From: JAVJST01 sp040219295
GTDB lineage: Bacteria; Pseudomonadota; Alphaproteobacteria; Rhodospirillales; Casp-alpha2
Assembly (NCBI GenBank): GCA_040219295.1
Contig: JAVJST010000002.1
Coordinates: forward strand, 62,001-126,000
Length of the DNA: 64,000 bases
Reading direction: 5' to 3'
A program made the position numbers and the translations under genes. A model generated the notes under the pieces. It saw only the letters and a list, made by a program, of their open reading frames with translations. It was not told the DNA's origin and did no database searches. Below are positions 19,192 through 27,694 of this stretch, in pieces; position 1 is the stretch's first letter; every line of letters starts with the position of its first letter.

Positions 19192-20298
19192 CTAGCTTAT
19201 ACCGGGACCGCCGCCGGGGGCACCGGCCTGGTTGCCGCCCATCCCCTTGAGGCGCATGACGAAGCCGATCACCTCGGCGACCGCCTGATAGTGTTCGGTC
19301 GGGATCTCCTGATCGATTTCGACGGCGGCGTAAAGCGTTCTCGCCAGCGGCGGGCTCTCGTAGATCGGCACGTCGTTCTCCTCGGCGATCTCGCGGATCT
19401 TCAGGGCGATGAAGTCCTGGCCCTTGGCGACGACCACCGGCGCGCTCATTTCCTCCATCTTGTAGCGCAGGGCGACCGCGAAGTGCGTCGGGTTGGTGAC
19501 CACAACGTCGGCCTCCGGGACCGCGGCCATCATGCGCTGGCGGGTACGCTCGGCGCGGAGCTGGCGGATCCGCGCCTTGACCTGAGGGTCGCCCTCCGCC
19601 TGCTTGTGTTCGTCCTTCACCTCCTGCTTGGTCATCCGCATCTGCTTGACGAAGGCGTAGCGCTGGTAGGTGTAGTCGATGAAGGCGACGATGGTCATGA
19701 CGATGACCGAGGCCACCAGCACGATGAGGATCAGGTCGTGCAGTTGCTCGACGGTCTCCGTGATGTGGGCGTACGGAACCAGGCCGATTTCGTCGAGGAA
19801 CGGCAGCACCATGAGAACGGCGATGGTCGCGATGACGATCAGCTTGAAGGCGCCCTTCACCAGTTCGATCACGCTCTTGAGCGAGATCAGGCGGCCGAAG
19901 CCCTTGATCACCGAGATGTTGGAAAACTTCGGCTGGATCTTGCTCGGCGCCCAGACGAGCCCGCTCTGGATAATCGACGTGGCAATCGCCGCCAGGATCA
20001 TGACGCCGAGAAACGGCGCCAGAATCCACAGCAACTCGAGGAGAATGTCGCTGAACAGGTCGCGCAGGTTGAACAGGTCGACGGGGACGTCGTACGACTT
20101 GGCGATGATCTGCTTGTTGAGCGACAGCACCTCGAACGCGGCGCCGGGAACCAGCGTCGCGATGGCGATGGTCGCGGCGATCAGGATGCCCCAGTGCTTG
20201 ATCTCCTGCGACGAGGCGACCTGACCCTGCTGGCGCGCGCGCGACAGCTTTCGTTGGGAGGGCTCTTCTGTCTTTTGGGCGTCGTCTTCTTCCGCCAC
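19192..20298 (-). CDS. flhB: Flagellar type III export protein FlhB
   Basis: 368 residues. Four membrane helices (about residues 30-215) are followed by a cytoplasmic domain with the self-cleavage motif NPTH in VVVTNPTHFAVALRY (about residue 270). Cleavage there switches export from rod/hook to filament substrates. The N-terminal AEEDDAQKTEEPSQRKL is typical. It is 35 bases downstream of fliR and 65 bases before cckA. A shortened relative of its C-terminal domain is encoded at 36730-37143. Confidence 0.97.
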   Translation of the reverse strand: MAEEDDAQKTEEPSQRKLSRARQQGQVASSQEIKHWGILIAATIAIATLVPGAAFEVLSLNKQIIAKSYDVPVDLFNLRDLFSDILLELLWILAPFLGVMILAAIATSIIQSGLVWAPSKIQPKFSNISVIKGFGRLISLKSVIELVKGAFKLIVIATIAVLMVLPFLDEIGLVPYAHITETVEQLHDLILIVLVASVIVMTIVAFIDYTYQRYAFVKQMRMTKQEVKDEHKQAEGDPQVKARIRQLRAERTRQRMMAAVPEADVVVTNPTHFAVALRYKMEEMSAPVVVAKGQDFIALKIREIAEENDVPIYESPPLARTLYAAVEIDQEIPTEHYQAVAEVIGFVMRLKGMGGNQAGAPGGGPGIS

Positions 20299-20333
20299 GT
20301 GTTATCTCCGTGCGTCCCGCCGGGACACCTGCG

Positions 20334-21095
20334 TCAGGGGTTGAGGAACGGCGTGAAAGTGTCCCCGAAATGTCTGAGGAACACCATCATCATCGAGCTC
20401 AGGATGATCATCATCAGGCCGAACTGCATGGTGATCTGCGCCGGCATGGCGAAGAAGAACACCGGCAGCACCGGCATCAGCCGGCCGAAAATGCCGAGCA
20501 GCGAGTAATAGACCAGGCCGACGATGATGAACGGCGCCGAGATCTGCAGCCCGAGCGCGAAGCTCTCGGTCACGTTGCGGGCCAGCATGAGGGCGATGTC
20601 GCCGAGGTCGGGCGCGATCGCCGGCACGAACAGGGCGTAGCTCTCGACGATCGCCATGATCATCAGGTGGTGCATGTCGGTGACGAACACCAGCACCACG
20701 CCGGTCGTCGACAGGAAGCTGGAAACGATGGAGCTCTGCTGTTCGGCGACGGCATCCTGGATCAGCGCATTGGCCAGTGCCGAGACCATCGAGATCACCG
20801 TGCCGGCGGTCTGCAGCGCGCCGACCGCGATTCTCGCGAGCAGCCCGAGGAAGCCGCCGACGACGACCTCGTTGATCACCAGCAGCACCTGCTCCGCGCT
20901 GGTCGCGGGCGGCACCGGCATGGCCGGCATGAGCACCGGCGAAACGACGAGCGTGAGACTGACGGCGACGGCGAGGCGAATCCAGGCCGAAACGTAGGCG
21001 GCGCTGAACCCCGGCAATAGCATCATCGCCGTGCCGATTCGCGCGAAGATCAGGAAGAACCCGAAGATGTTGTAACTGAGGATCTGGTCGAGCAT
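20334..21095 (-). CDS. fliR: Flagellar export gate protein FliR
   Basis: 253 residues, highly hydrophobic with about six membrane segments, starting MLDQILSYNIFGFFLIFARIG. ARIAVGALQTAGTVISM matches the conserved FliR mid-region. With FliP and FliQ it builds the export gate inside the MS ring. Its partner genes fliO and fliP are not here but at 37412-38553, so the gate genes are split over two loci. Confidence 0.95.
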   Translation of the reverse strand: MLDQILSYNIFGFFLIFARIGTAMMLLPGFSAAYVSAWIRLAVAVSLTLVVSPVLMPAMPVPPATSAEQVLLVINEVVVGGFLGLLARIAVGALQTAGTVISMVSALANALIQDAVAEQQSSIVSSFLSTTGVVLVFVTDMHHLMIMAIVESYALFVPAIAPDLGDIALMLARNVTESFALGLQISAPFIIVGLVYYSLLGIFGRLMPVLPVFFFAMPAQITMQFGLMMIILSSMMMVFLRHFGDTFTPFLNP

Positions 21096-21135
21096 CCGGC
21101 CGCCCGTCTGTTGAGCCCTTTCTTCGCCTGCGGCG

Positions 21136-21405
21136 TCAGCTGCCGAGCGCCACCATCCGGTCGAAGAGCTCCTGCGTGAACTCGGTCAGCGTCGTCATCA
21201 TGAACGGCAGAAAGATGATCGTCGCGATGAAGATGACGACGATCTTCGGCACGAAGGTGAGCGTCATCTCCTGGATCGTCGTCAGCGCCTGGAACAACGC
21301 GATGATGAGCCCGATAGCGAGGCCCGCCGCCATGATCGGCCCGGCGATCTTGATCACCAGGAACAGCGCTTCGCGCCCGATCTCGAGAACATCAACCTGA
21401 TTCAT
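21136..21405 (-). CDS. fliQ: Flagellar export gate protein FliQ
   Basis: 89 residues, with two membrane helices flanking the conserved FQALTTIQEMTLTFVPKI. It is a component of the FliPQR export gate. The ATG at 21405 has GGAG with eight bases between; an in-frame TTG one codon earlier is possible but less likely. It lies between fliE and fliR in a normal order. Confidence 0.95.
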   Translation of the reverse strand: MNQVDVLEIGREALFLVIKIAGPIMAAGLAIGLIIALFQALTTIQEMTLTFVPKIVVIFIATIIFLPFMMTTLTEFTQELFDRMVALGS

Positions 21406-21510
21406 CAACCCGGCTCCAATCCGCGACGGCCCTGGGCAAGCGAATCCCTGCCGCCGGGCGAGTATAGCATGCGCCGGCGGGGGCGTCCGAGACGCCCGCC
21501 GGCACCAGCG

Positions 21511-21834
21511 TCAGATCGGCATGCGGAGGATTTCGCGGTACGCGTCGATGACCTTGTCGCGGATCGTCACCACCGTCTGCAGCGTGACTTCCGCCTCGGC
21601 CACCGCGGTCACCACGTCCGAGATGTCGGCGCGGTCGTGAATACCGTCGATCGAGAGCTGCTCGCTGCGTTCGCCGATGCGGACCGCTTCCTCGATCGCG
21701 CCGCGCACGAGCTGGGCGAAATCGTCGCCGCCCGTGCCCTGCGTCGCCTGGCTGCGTTCGGAGTCCGCGGCGCGCGCCGCGGACTGATATGCGTTGATCG
21801 CCTGATTGATACCTGAAGTCGGCGAGGTCACCAT
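21511..21834 (-). CDS. fliE: Flagellar hook-basal body protein FliE
   Basis: 107 residues with a disordered N-terminus, then FAQLVRGAIEEAVRIG and the conserved end VTAVAEAEVTLQTVVTIRDKVIDAYREILRMPI-type helix. FliE links the MS ring to the proximal rod and is the first export substrate. It lies 87 bases after flgC and 105 before fliQ. Confidence 0.94.
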   Translation of the reverse strand: MVTSPTSGINQAINAYQSAARAADSERSQATQGTGGDDFAQLVRGAIEEAVRIGERSEQLSIDGIHDRADISDVVTAVAEAEVTLQTVVTIRDKVIDAYREILRMPI

Positions 21835-21921
21835 GTCGACCGTTCCCGTTCCCTAGTCCCGTTATTGTCTGACCGTCACCGCCGCCCGGGGCGTCCCCGG
21901 GACGGCGCCATCGCCGGACGC

Positions 21922-22341
21922 TTACTGCGCCCTTAGGACGTCGATGGTGCTGAGAAGCATGTTCTTTGCATTCTTGACGATCTCAAGGTTGGCTTCGTAG
22001 GACCGCTGCGCTTCGCGCATGTCCATCATCTCGACCAGCGAATTGACGTTCGGCGTCAGCACGTAACCGTTCTCGTCAGCCGCCGGATGATTGGGATCGA
22101 ACCGCTGGCCGAAGGCCGACAGATCGTCCTTGATCTCGTGAACCCGCACCGTGTCGACGCCGAGATTACGGTCCAGCTCGTTCTTGAAGGTAATGATCTT
22201 GCGCCGGTACGGCAGATCGCCGGGCTCGGTCGCCAGCGAGTTGGCGTTCGCCACGTTCTCGGCGATGACCCTGAGCCGGTTCCCCTGGGTCCGCATGCCC
22301 GCGCCCGAGATCGACAGTGTCCGCAGCAGTTCGTCAGCCAT
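21922..22341 (-). CDS. flgC: Flagellar basal-body rod protein FlgC
   Basis: 139 residues. The N-terminal rod motif is GAGMRTQGNRLRVIAENVANANS, with the C-terminal partner helix in SLVEMMDMREAQRSYEANLEIVKNAKNMLL. It forms part of the proximal rod across the periplasm, 27 bases after flgB in the same transcript. Confidence 0.96.
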   Translation of the reverse strand: MADELLRTLSISGAGMRTQGNRLRVIAENVANANSLATEPGDLPYRRKIITFKNELDRNLGVDTVRVHEIKDDLSAFGQRFDPNHPAADENGYVLTPNVNSLVEMMDMREAQRSYEANLEIVKNAKNMLLSTIDVLRAQ

Positions 22342-22368
22342 TCTTTATGTCCCCGTTCCGGTTCGCCG

Positions 22369-22782
22369 TTACGACCCGCTGCGACCCAGCGCCATCTTCA
22401 GCATGCCGAGGTGCTTGCGGTAGATTTCCGTGGTGAAGCGGTGCGACACCGCTGTTTCGTTGACTTTCGCCATCTGCTCCTCGAGGACCACGGCGTTGCC
22501 GTCGGGCGTCGTCTCGTAGGGCTTGATGGTGTGGTCTTCGTAGTAGTCGCGGATCGCCCGGCGCTGGCCCTCAATCTGGTTGCCGCTGGTACGCACCATG
22601 TTGATCTGCATCTGTTCGCGGCGCACCAGTTCGCGGAACTCGTAGGGCCGCACGTCGCTCGCCCGGTAGTCGGGCGTGTTGGCGTTGGCGATGTTCTGGG
22701 CGAGAACTTCCTGCCGCTGACCAAGCCATGACAGCCGTTTCTTCACAGCGCCGAACAGGGTCAAACTGTCGAGATCGGCCAT
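22369..22782 (-). CDS. flgB: Flagellar basal-body rod protein FlgB
   Basis: 137 residues. WLGQRQEVLAQNIANANTPDYRASD is the FlgB version of the N-terminal rod motif, with the C-terminal helix HRFTTEIYRKHLGMLKMALG. As proximal rod protein it opens the operon flgB-flgC-fliE-fliQ-fliR-flhB-cckA. A full CtrA box lies 74-90 bases upstream with a -10-like GATAAT, so the operon is likely class II and CtrA-controlled. Confidence 0.96.
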   Translation of the reverse strand: MADLDSLTLFGAVKKRLSWLGQRQEVLAQNIANANTPDYRASDVRPYEFRELVRREQMQINMVRTSGNQIEGQRRAIRDYYEDHTIKPYETTPDGNAVVLEEQMAKVNETAVSHRFTTEIYRKHLGMLKMALGRSGS

Positions 22783-22838
22783 TGGACATTCCTCTCCGCT
22801 GGGATGGGACGCGGTGTCGCGCCGATTGCCTGGTAGGA

Positions 22839-22872
22839 ATTATCTGCCGGGCTGATTAACAAGGCGTTAACC
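22839..22872 (-). promoter_or_regulatory. CtrA-dependent promoter of the flgB operon
   Basis: TTAACAAGGCGTTAACC at 22856-22872 is a perfect TTAA-N7-TTAA CtrA box with CC extension. Read leftwards it is followed by GATAAT (22839-22844), which starts 16 bases after the G of the downstream GTTAA. The fliL and flhX promoters have the same phase. Confidence 0.75.
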
Positions 22873-23066
22873 ACCTTCGAGCGCGCCGCTCGCCGAACTG
22901 CCGGCAGACTAAAGAACGCGCGGTTCGCCGCAAACGGCTGACCAGCCGACGACCGTTGTCTCGATTGTGCCGTTGATCTACTGTCGCACCGGCTCGTCTC
23001 TCGACACCGGACGATCGCGATTCCATAAAATGTTCGGGCGAAACGGAATACTGGGAGGACTACACA

Positions 23067-24233
23067 GTGAAGAACTTTCGGAGTTTGGCTGCCGTCATGG
23101 CGGCGCTGTTCATGACGGCAAATGCAGCGAGCGCCGAACCGGTGAAGATCGGCATGATAACGACATTATCCGGCGGCGGCGCCGGCCTCGGTATCGATAT
23201 CCGCGACGGTTTCGAACTGGCGCTGAAGCAACGCGGCGGCAAGCTCGGCGGTGCCGAGACCGAGTTCATCGTCGTCGACGACGCCCGCAAGGTGGAAAAC
23301 GCCAAGCAGATCGCCACCCGAATGATCAAGCAGGATGATGTCGACGTGGTTACCGGGATTGTCTGGTCGAACCTTGCCATGGCGGTGGTGCCCAGTGTGA
23401 CCCGCGCCGGCAAGATCTATATCAGCCCGAATGCCGGACCGTCAGCGCTCGCCGGCGCCAAGTGCCACGAGAACTACTTCAACGTCGCCTGGCAGAACGA
23501 CAATCTGCATGAGGCCATGGGGCAGTTCGTCACGGATCAGGGTTTCAAGAGCGTCTACCTGATGGCGCCGAACTATCCGGCCGGCAAGGATGCGTTGGCC
23601 GGGTTCAAGCGGTTCTACAAGGGCGCTGTCGCCGGTGAGGTGTACACCAAGCTCGGCCAGACCGACTATGCGGCCGAGATCGCCAATCTTCGTGCTGCCG
23701 AGCCGGACGCCGTGTTCTTCTTTCTGCCGGGCGGCATGGGCATCAACTTCGTCAAGCAGTACGCCCAGGCCGGTTTGATCTCGGAAACGCCACTGTACGG
23801 GCCGGCATTCTCGTTCGACGAGGGCATTCTGAAGGCGGTCGGCGAAGCTGCCGTTGGCACTTTCAACACGTCGCAGTACTCGCACGATCTCGACAATGAC
23901 GCGAACCGCGCCTTCGTCGCCGCATTTATGGAGGCCTATGGCCGCAAACCCTCGCTCTATGCCTCACAGGGCTATGACGCCGCGCTGTTGCTCGACAGCG
24001 CCATCGCCAAGGTGAACGGCAACGTAGATGATATCGACGCGTTCCGCGAGGCGCTGCGAGCTGCCGATTTCGCATCCGTGCGAGGCGCTTTCAAGTTCGG
24101 GCCCAATCATCACCCGATCCAGGACATCTACGTTCGTGAGGTGGTCCGTGACGGGGACACCGTCACCAACAAGCTGGTCGGCAAGGTGTTTACCGACCAC
24201 GCCGACGCCTATGCTGCCGACTGCAAAATGTAA
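23067..24233 (+). CDS. Periplasmic substrate-binding protein, branched-chain amino acid ABC type
   Basis: 388 residues with a signal peptide, MKNFRSLAAVMAALFMTANAASA, and a mature start at EPVKIGMITTLSGGGAGLG, the usual first strand of the type I LivJ-like fold. The GTG start is set by a strong GGGAGGA. It heads a classic five-gene importer (binding protein, two permeases, two ATPases) and is followed by a large hairpin. Members of this family bind branched-chain amino acids, amides, aromatic acids or urea; the ligand cannot be assigned. The linked alpha/beta hydrolase gene suggests an ester or amide. Confidence 0.88.
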   Translation: MKNFRSLAAVMAALFMTANAASAEPVKIGMITTLSGGGAGLGIDIRDGFELALKQRGGKLGGAETEFIVVDDARKVENAKQIATRMIKQDDVDVVTGIVWSNLAMAVVPSVTRAGKIYISPNAGPSALAGAKCHENYFNVAWQNDNLHEAMGQFVTDQGFKSVYLMAPNYPAGKDALAGFKRFYKGAVAGEVYTKLGQTDYAAEIANLRAAEPDAVFFFLPGGMGINFVKQYAQAGLISETPLYGPAFSFDEGILKAVGEAAVGTFNTSQYSHDLDNDANRAFVAAFMEAYGRKPSLYASQGYDAALLLDSAIAKVNGNVDDIDAFREALRAADFASVRGAFKFGPNHHPIQDIYVREVVRDGDTVTNKLVGKVFTDHADAYAADCKM

Positions 24234-24247
24234 TCGGCACTGATCGC

Positions 24248-24280
24248 AGGGCCGGGGCAGTCGCACGCTGTCCCGGCCCT
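24248..24280 (+). terminator. Intercistronic hairpin after the binding-protein gene
   Basis: AGGGCCGGGGCAG (24248-24260) pairs with CTGTCCCGGCCCT (24268-24280) over 13 positions with one G-T wobble and a 7-base loop. There is no T-run. It probably stabilises the 3' end of the binding-protein message or partly terminates, giving more binding protein than permease. Confidence 0.6.
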
Positions 24281-24303
24281 CGCCATTCGGGCCGCATGCC
24301 GCC

Positions 24304-25227
24304 ATGACCCTGGTCCTGTTCCTCGAACAAACGCTGAATGGCCTGCAACTCGGGATCATGTTGTTCTTGATGGCGGCGGGCTTGACGCTCGTCTTCGGGA
24401 TCATGCACCTGATCAACCTTGCCCATGGATCACTCTATATGGTCGGCGCGTACGTTACCGCGAGCGCAACGATGGCAAGCGGCAACTTCGCCATCGGGGT
24501 CGCTGCCGGCGTGCTGGCCGCGGGCGCCGCGGGAATACTGGTGGAACTGCTCGCCCTGCGGCGCCTGTACGGACGCGACCACCTCGACCAGGTCCTCGCG
24601 ACCTTCGGCGTGATCCTGACGTTCAACGAACTGACAAAAATCGTGTGGGGACCGCACGCCCTTTTCATGGCAATTCCGGACACGCTTTCAGGCACTATCG
24701 AGGTACTGCCCGGCGTGCCGTATCCGGCCTATCGGCTGTTCATCATCGGCGTCGGCCTGATGGTCTGTGTCGGTCTGCGACACCTGATCGTCAACACCCG
24801 GCTCGGCATGTTGATTCGTGCCGGAGCGACGCACCGGGAAATGGTCGGTGCACTCGGAGTCAACATTGACAGGCTGTTCACCTGGGTCTTCGGCATCGGT
24901 GCCATGCTCGCGGGACTTGCCGGGGCAATGGCCGGACCGATGCTCGCAATCGAGGTCGGCATGGGCGAGAGCATTCTGATCCTGACGTTCGTGGTCATCA
25001 TCATCGGCGGAATCGGTTCGGTGCGCGGCGCATTGGTCGGCGCGTTGCTCGTCGGCATCGTCGACACGTACGGTCGTGCCTTTCTGCCCCTGATCATGCG
25101 TTCCGTACTGGATCCCGCCGCCGCGGACAGCGTCGGCGCCTCGATCTCGAGCGTTACCATCTATCTGCTGATGGCCATGGTTCTGATCTGGCGGCCGCGC
25201 GGCCTGTTCCAAGCCTACGGAGGTTAG
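24304..25227 (+). CDS. livH: Branched-chain amino acid-type ABC permease, LivH-like
   Basis: 307 residues with about eight hydrophobic helices. QTLNGLQLGIMLFLMAAGLTLVFGIMHLINLAHGS is the diagnostic N-terminus, and GVNIDRLFTWVFGIGAMLAGLAG is the conserved cytoplasmic loop region contacting the ATPase. It forms one half of the inner-membrane channel. It starts 70 bases after the binding-protein gene and 2 bases before the next permease gene. Confidence 0.92.
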   Translation: MTLVLFLEQTLNGLQLGIMLFLMAAGLTLVFGIMHLINLAHGSLYMVGAYVTASATMASGNFAIGVAAGVLAAGAAGILVELLALRRLYGRDHLDQVLATFGVILTFNELTKIVWGPHALFMAIPDTLSGTIEVLPGVPYPAYRLFIIGVGLMVCVGLRHLIVNTRLGMLIRAGATHREMVGALGVNIDRLFTWVFGIGAMLAGLAGAMAGPMLAIEVGMGESILILTFVVIIIGGIGSVRGALVGALLVGIVDTYGRAFLPLIMRSVLDPAAADSVGASISSVTIYLLMAMVLIWRPRGLFQAYGG

Positions 25228-25229
25228 CG

Positions 25230-26225
25230 GTGATTTCGCCATTCACCCGCCGGGGCCTGGTTCACGGCGTCACCCTGCTGGTGCTGCTGGTCCTGCCGTT
25301 CGCGGCGGAGGCGGCCGGGGACCCTTTCATCACGATCATCGCCAGTCGAATCCTGATTTACGCGATTGCCGCAGTCAGTCTCGATCTGATTCTCGGGTTT
25401 GGCGGCATGGTAAGTTTCGGACACGGGGCGTTCTTCGGCATTGGCGGTTATGCCGTCGGCATTCTGACCCATCACGCGATGGAAGGCACCGCCATACCGT
25501 TTCTCCCGGGTGAGATTCCCGGGACTACGGCGGCGTTGATCCAGTTTCCGCTGGCGGTACTCGCTGCAGGCGCCATGGGCCTGCTGATCGGGGCGCTGAG
25601 CCTGAGGACACGGGGTGTCTACTTCATCATGATCACGCTGGCGTTCGCCCAGATGCTCTACTTCTTCATGATTTCTCTGCCGACGTATAACGGTGAGGAC
25701 GGCCTCAACATATGGGAACGCTCCGCCTTGCCGGTGGGCGACCTCTACGACGACACAACGTTCTATTACCTGTCGCTCGGACTGCTGCTCGCATTTCTCG
25801 CCCTCGCTGCGCGGATCGTGAACAGCCGGTTCGGTATGGTGATCAGAGGCTGTCGGCAGAACGAGCCGCGCATGCGAACGCTTGGCTACCCCGTGTATCG
25901 ATACAAGCTGGCGGCATTCACGATTTCCGCCATGGGGGCCGGGCTGGCGGGAGCGCTCATCGCAAACCACAACGAGTTCGTCGGCCCGGGCATGATGCAC
26001 TGGACCCGGTCGGGCGAACTCATGGTGATGGTCATCCTCGGCGGCATGGGCACCTTGTTAGGCCCGGTCGCCGGCGCCGCCACCCTGCTGCTGATCGAAG
26101 AAATTCTCTCGCAGTTTACCGAGCACTGGATGATCATCCTCGGCCCATTCCTCGTCATTGTCGTGCTGTTCGCGCGCCATGGCGTCTATGGCTGGCTGGT
26201 CGGCAAGGATGGGCGTGATGGCTGA
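25230..26225 (+). CDS. livM: Branched-chain amino acid-type ABC permease, LivM-like
   Basis: 331 residues, about nine membrane helices. SLDLILGFGGMVSFGHGAFFGIGGY is the LivM signature, and YKLAAFTISAMGAGLAGAL is the ATPase-contact region. The GTG start follows GGAGG with seven bases between. Its 3' end overlaps the next ATPase gene by eight bases, so translation is coupled. Confidence 0.92.
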   Translation: MISPFTRRGLVHGVTLLVLLVLPFAAEAAGDPFITIIASRILIYAIAAVSLDLILGFGGMVSFGHGAFFGIGGYAVGILTHHAMEGTAIPFLPGEIPGTTAALIQFPLAVLAAGAMGLLIGALSLRTRGVYFIMITLAFAQMLYFFMISLPTYNGEDGLNIWERSALPVGDLYDDTTFYYLSLGLLLAFLALAARIVNSRFGMVIRGCRQNEPRMRTLGYPVYRYKLAAFTISAMGAGLAGALIANHNEFVGPGMMHWTRSGELMVMVILGGMGTLLGPVAGAATLLLIEEILSQFTEHWMIILGPFLVIVVLFARHGVYGWLVGKDGRDG

Positions 26226-26967
26226 CCTCATTCTCAAGGTTTCGGGGCTGACCAAGTCGTTTGGCGCTGTTCGCGCTTCCGACGGGCTCTCGTTCAATGT
26301 GGAGCGCGGCAGCATTCACGCACTGATCGGTCCGAACGGTGCCGGCAAATCAACCGCTATTGCTCAGATCAGCGGCGAAACATCTCAGGACAGCGGCCGC
26401 ATCGAGTTCGACGGCCATGACATTTCGCGCATGCAGTCCTATTGCCGTGCTCGCCTGGGGTTGCAACGCTCCTACCAGATCACCAGCCTGTTCCCGAACC
26501 TCACGGCAGAGGACAACGTCGCCCTCGCGGTGCAGGCAGGAGCCGGACACAGCTTCCGCTTCTGGTCAGCGGCACGCCGGGATCCGGCGCTGCGCGAACC
26601 GGCACGCGCGGCGCTCAGGCGTGTCGGTCTCGCGGACAGGGAAGGCCTTCCGGTCACTCAACTGGCCCACGGCGAACAGCGTCAGCTTGAACTGGCCATG
26701 GCGATGGCGACCAAGCCGTCGATGTTGCTGCTCGATGAACCGATGGCCGGCATGGGACACCAGGAAGGAGTTGCCATGATGGAGGCGATCCGTTCGCTGA
26801 AAGGTGACGTCAGCATCCTTCTCGTCGAACATGACATGGACATCGTGTTTTCGCTCGCCGACAAGATCAGCGTCCTGGTCAAGGGATCGGTGCTGATGAC
26901 GGGCAGTGCCGACGAGGTACGCAATGACCGTGATGTTCGCGCGGCTTATCTCGGCGAAGAAAACTGA
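26218..26967 (+). CDS. livG: ABC transporter ATP-binding protein, LivG-like
   Basis: 249 residues. Walker A is GPNGAGKST, the signature region is VTQLAHGEQRQLELAMAMA (an AHGEQR version, usual in LivG proteins), Walker B is MLLLDEPMAGMG, and the switch His lies in LLVEHDMDIVF. It drives the permease pair. The start at 26218 has AAGGA eight bases upstream and overlaps the end of the LivM gene. Confidence 0.92.
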   Translation: MADLILKVSGLTKSFGAVRASDGLSFNVERGSIHALIGPNGAGKSTAIAQISGETSQDSGRIEFDGHDISRMQSYCRARLGLQRSYQITSLFPNLTAEDNVALAVQAGAGHSFRFWSAARRDPALREPARAALRRVGLADREGLPVTQLAHGEQRQLELAMAMATKPSMLLLDEPMAGMGHQEGVAMMEAIRSLKGDVSILLVEHDMDIVFSLADKISVLVKGSVLMTGSADEVRNDRDVRAAYLGEEN

Positions 26968-26968
26968 G

Positions 26969-27679
26969 ATGGCGATGCTTGTTCTCAACGGCGTCGAGAC
27001 ATTCTACGGGCAGAGCCAGGCGCTGTTCGGCGTCGACTTCTCGATTGGCCACGGCGAAGTCGTGACCCTGATGGGACGCAACGGTATGGGCAAGACGACA
27101 ACCGTGCGCTCTATCATGGGATTGACGCCCCCCAAGCGCGGTTCCGTCACTTTCGACGGCGTACCGATCAACGGTTGGCCGTCGCACGAAATCGCCCGTC
27201 TCGGCATTGGTTACGTACCGGAAGGACGCCAGGTGTTTCCGAATCTGACAGTCGAGGAGAACCTGTTGGCGACGGCCGCCAATTTGGCGGGCGCCAGTGA
27301 CCCCTGGACGGTGGACCGCGTCTTCGGCTTGTTCCCCCGACTTGCCGACCGCCCCCGTCAGTACGCCAGTACGCTGTCCGGCGGCGAGCAACAGATGCTG
27401 GCCATTGGCCGGGCGCTGATGATCAACCCGGTGTTCATGATTCTCGACGAGGCCACCGAGGGTCTTGCGCCGGTCATCAGGGACGAGATCTGGCATGTGC
27501 TCGAGCACAACCTGAAAGATGCCGGCCAGGCGATCCTGGTCATCGACAAGCACCCGCGGGCCATGGCCAAGGTCGCCGACCGTCATCTGGTGATGGAAAA
27601 GGGTCGTATCGTATGGCAGGGCACATCGGAAGAGATGCTGCGGGACGAGGCGATGCAGCATCGCTATCTCGGTGTCTGA
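26969..27679 (+). CDS. livF: ABC transporter ATP-binding protein, LivF-like
   Basis: 236 residues. Walker A is GRNGMGKTT, then YVPEGRQVFPNLTVEENL (a LivF hallmark), the ABC signature is LSGGEQQ, and Walker B is FMILDEATEGLAP. Where most ATPases have an H-loop motif HD, it reads VIDKHPRAM, so the His is kept but shifted in context. It begins one base after the LivG stop and forms the second nucleotide-binding subunit. Confidence 0.92.
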   Translation: MAMLVLNGVETFYGQSQALFGVDFSIGHGEVVTLMGRNGMGKTTTVRSIMGLTPPKRGSVTFDGVPINGWPSHEIARLGIGYVPEGRQVFPNLTVEENLLATAANLAGASDPWTVDRVFGLFPRLADRPRQYASTLSGGEQQMLAIGRALMINPVFMILDEATEGLAPVIRDEIWHVLEHNLKDAGQAILVIDKHPRAMAKVADRHLVMEKGRIVWQGTSEEMLRDEAMQHRYLGV

Positions 27680-27694
27680 CCGGAGCGCCGGACG

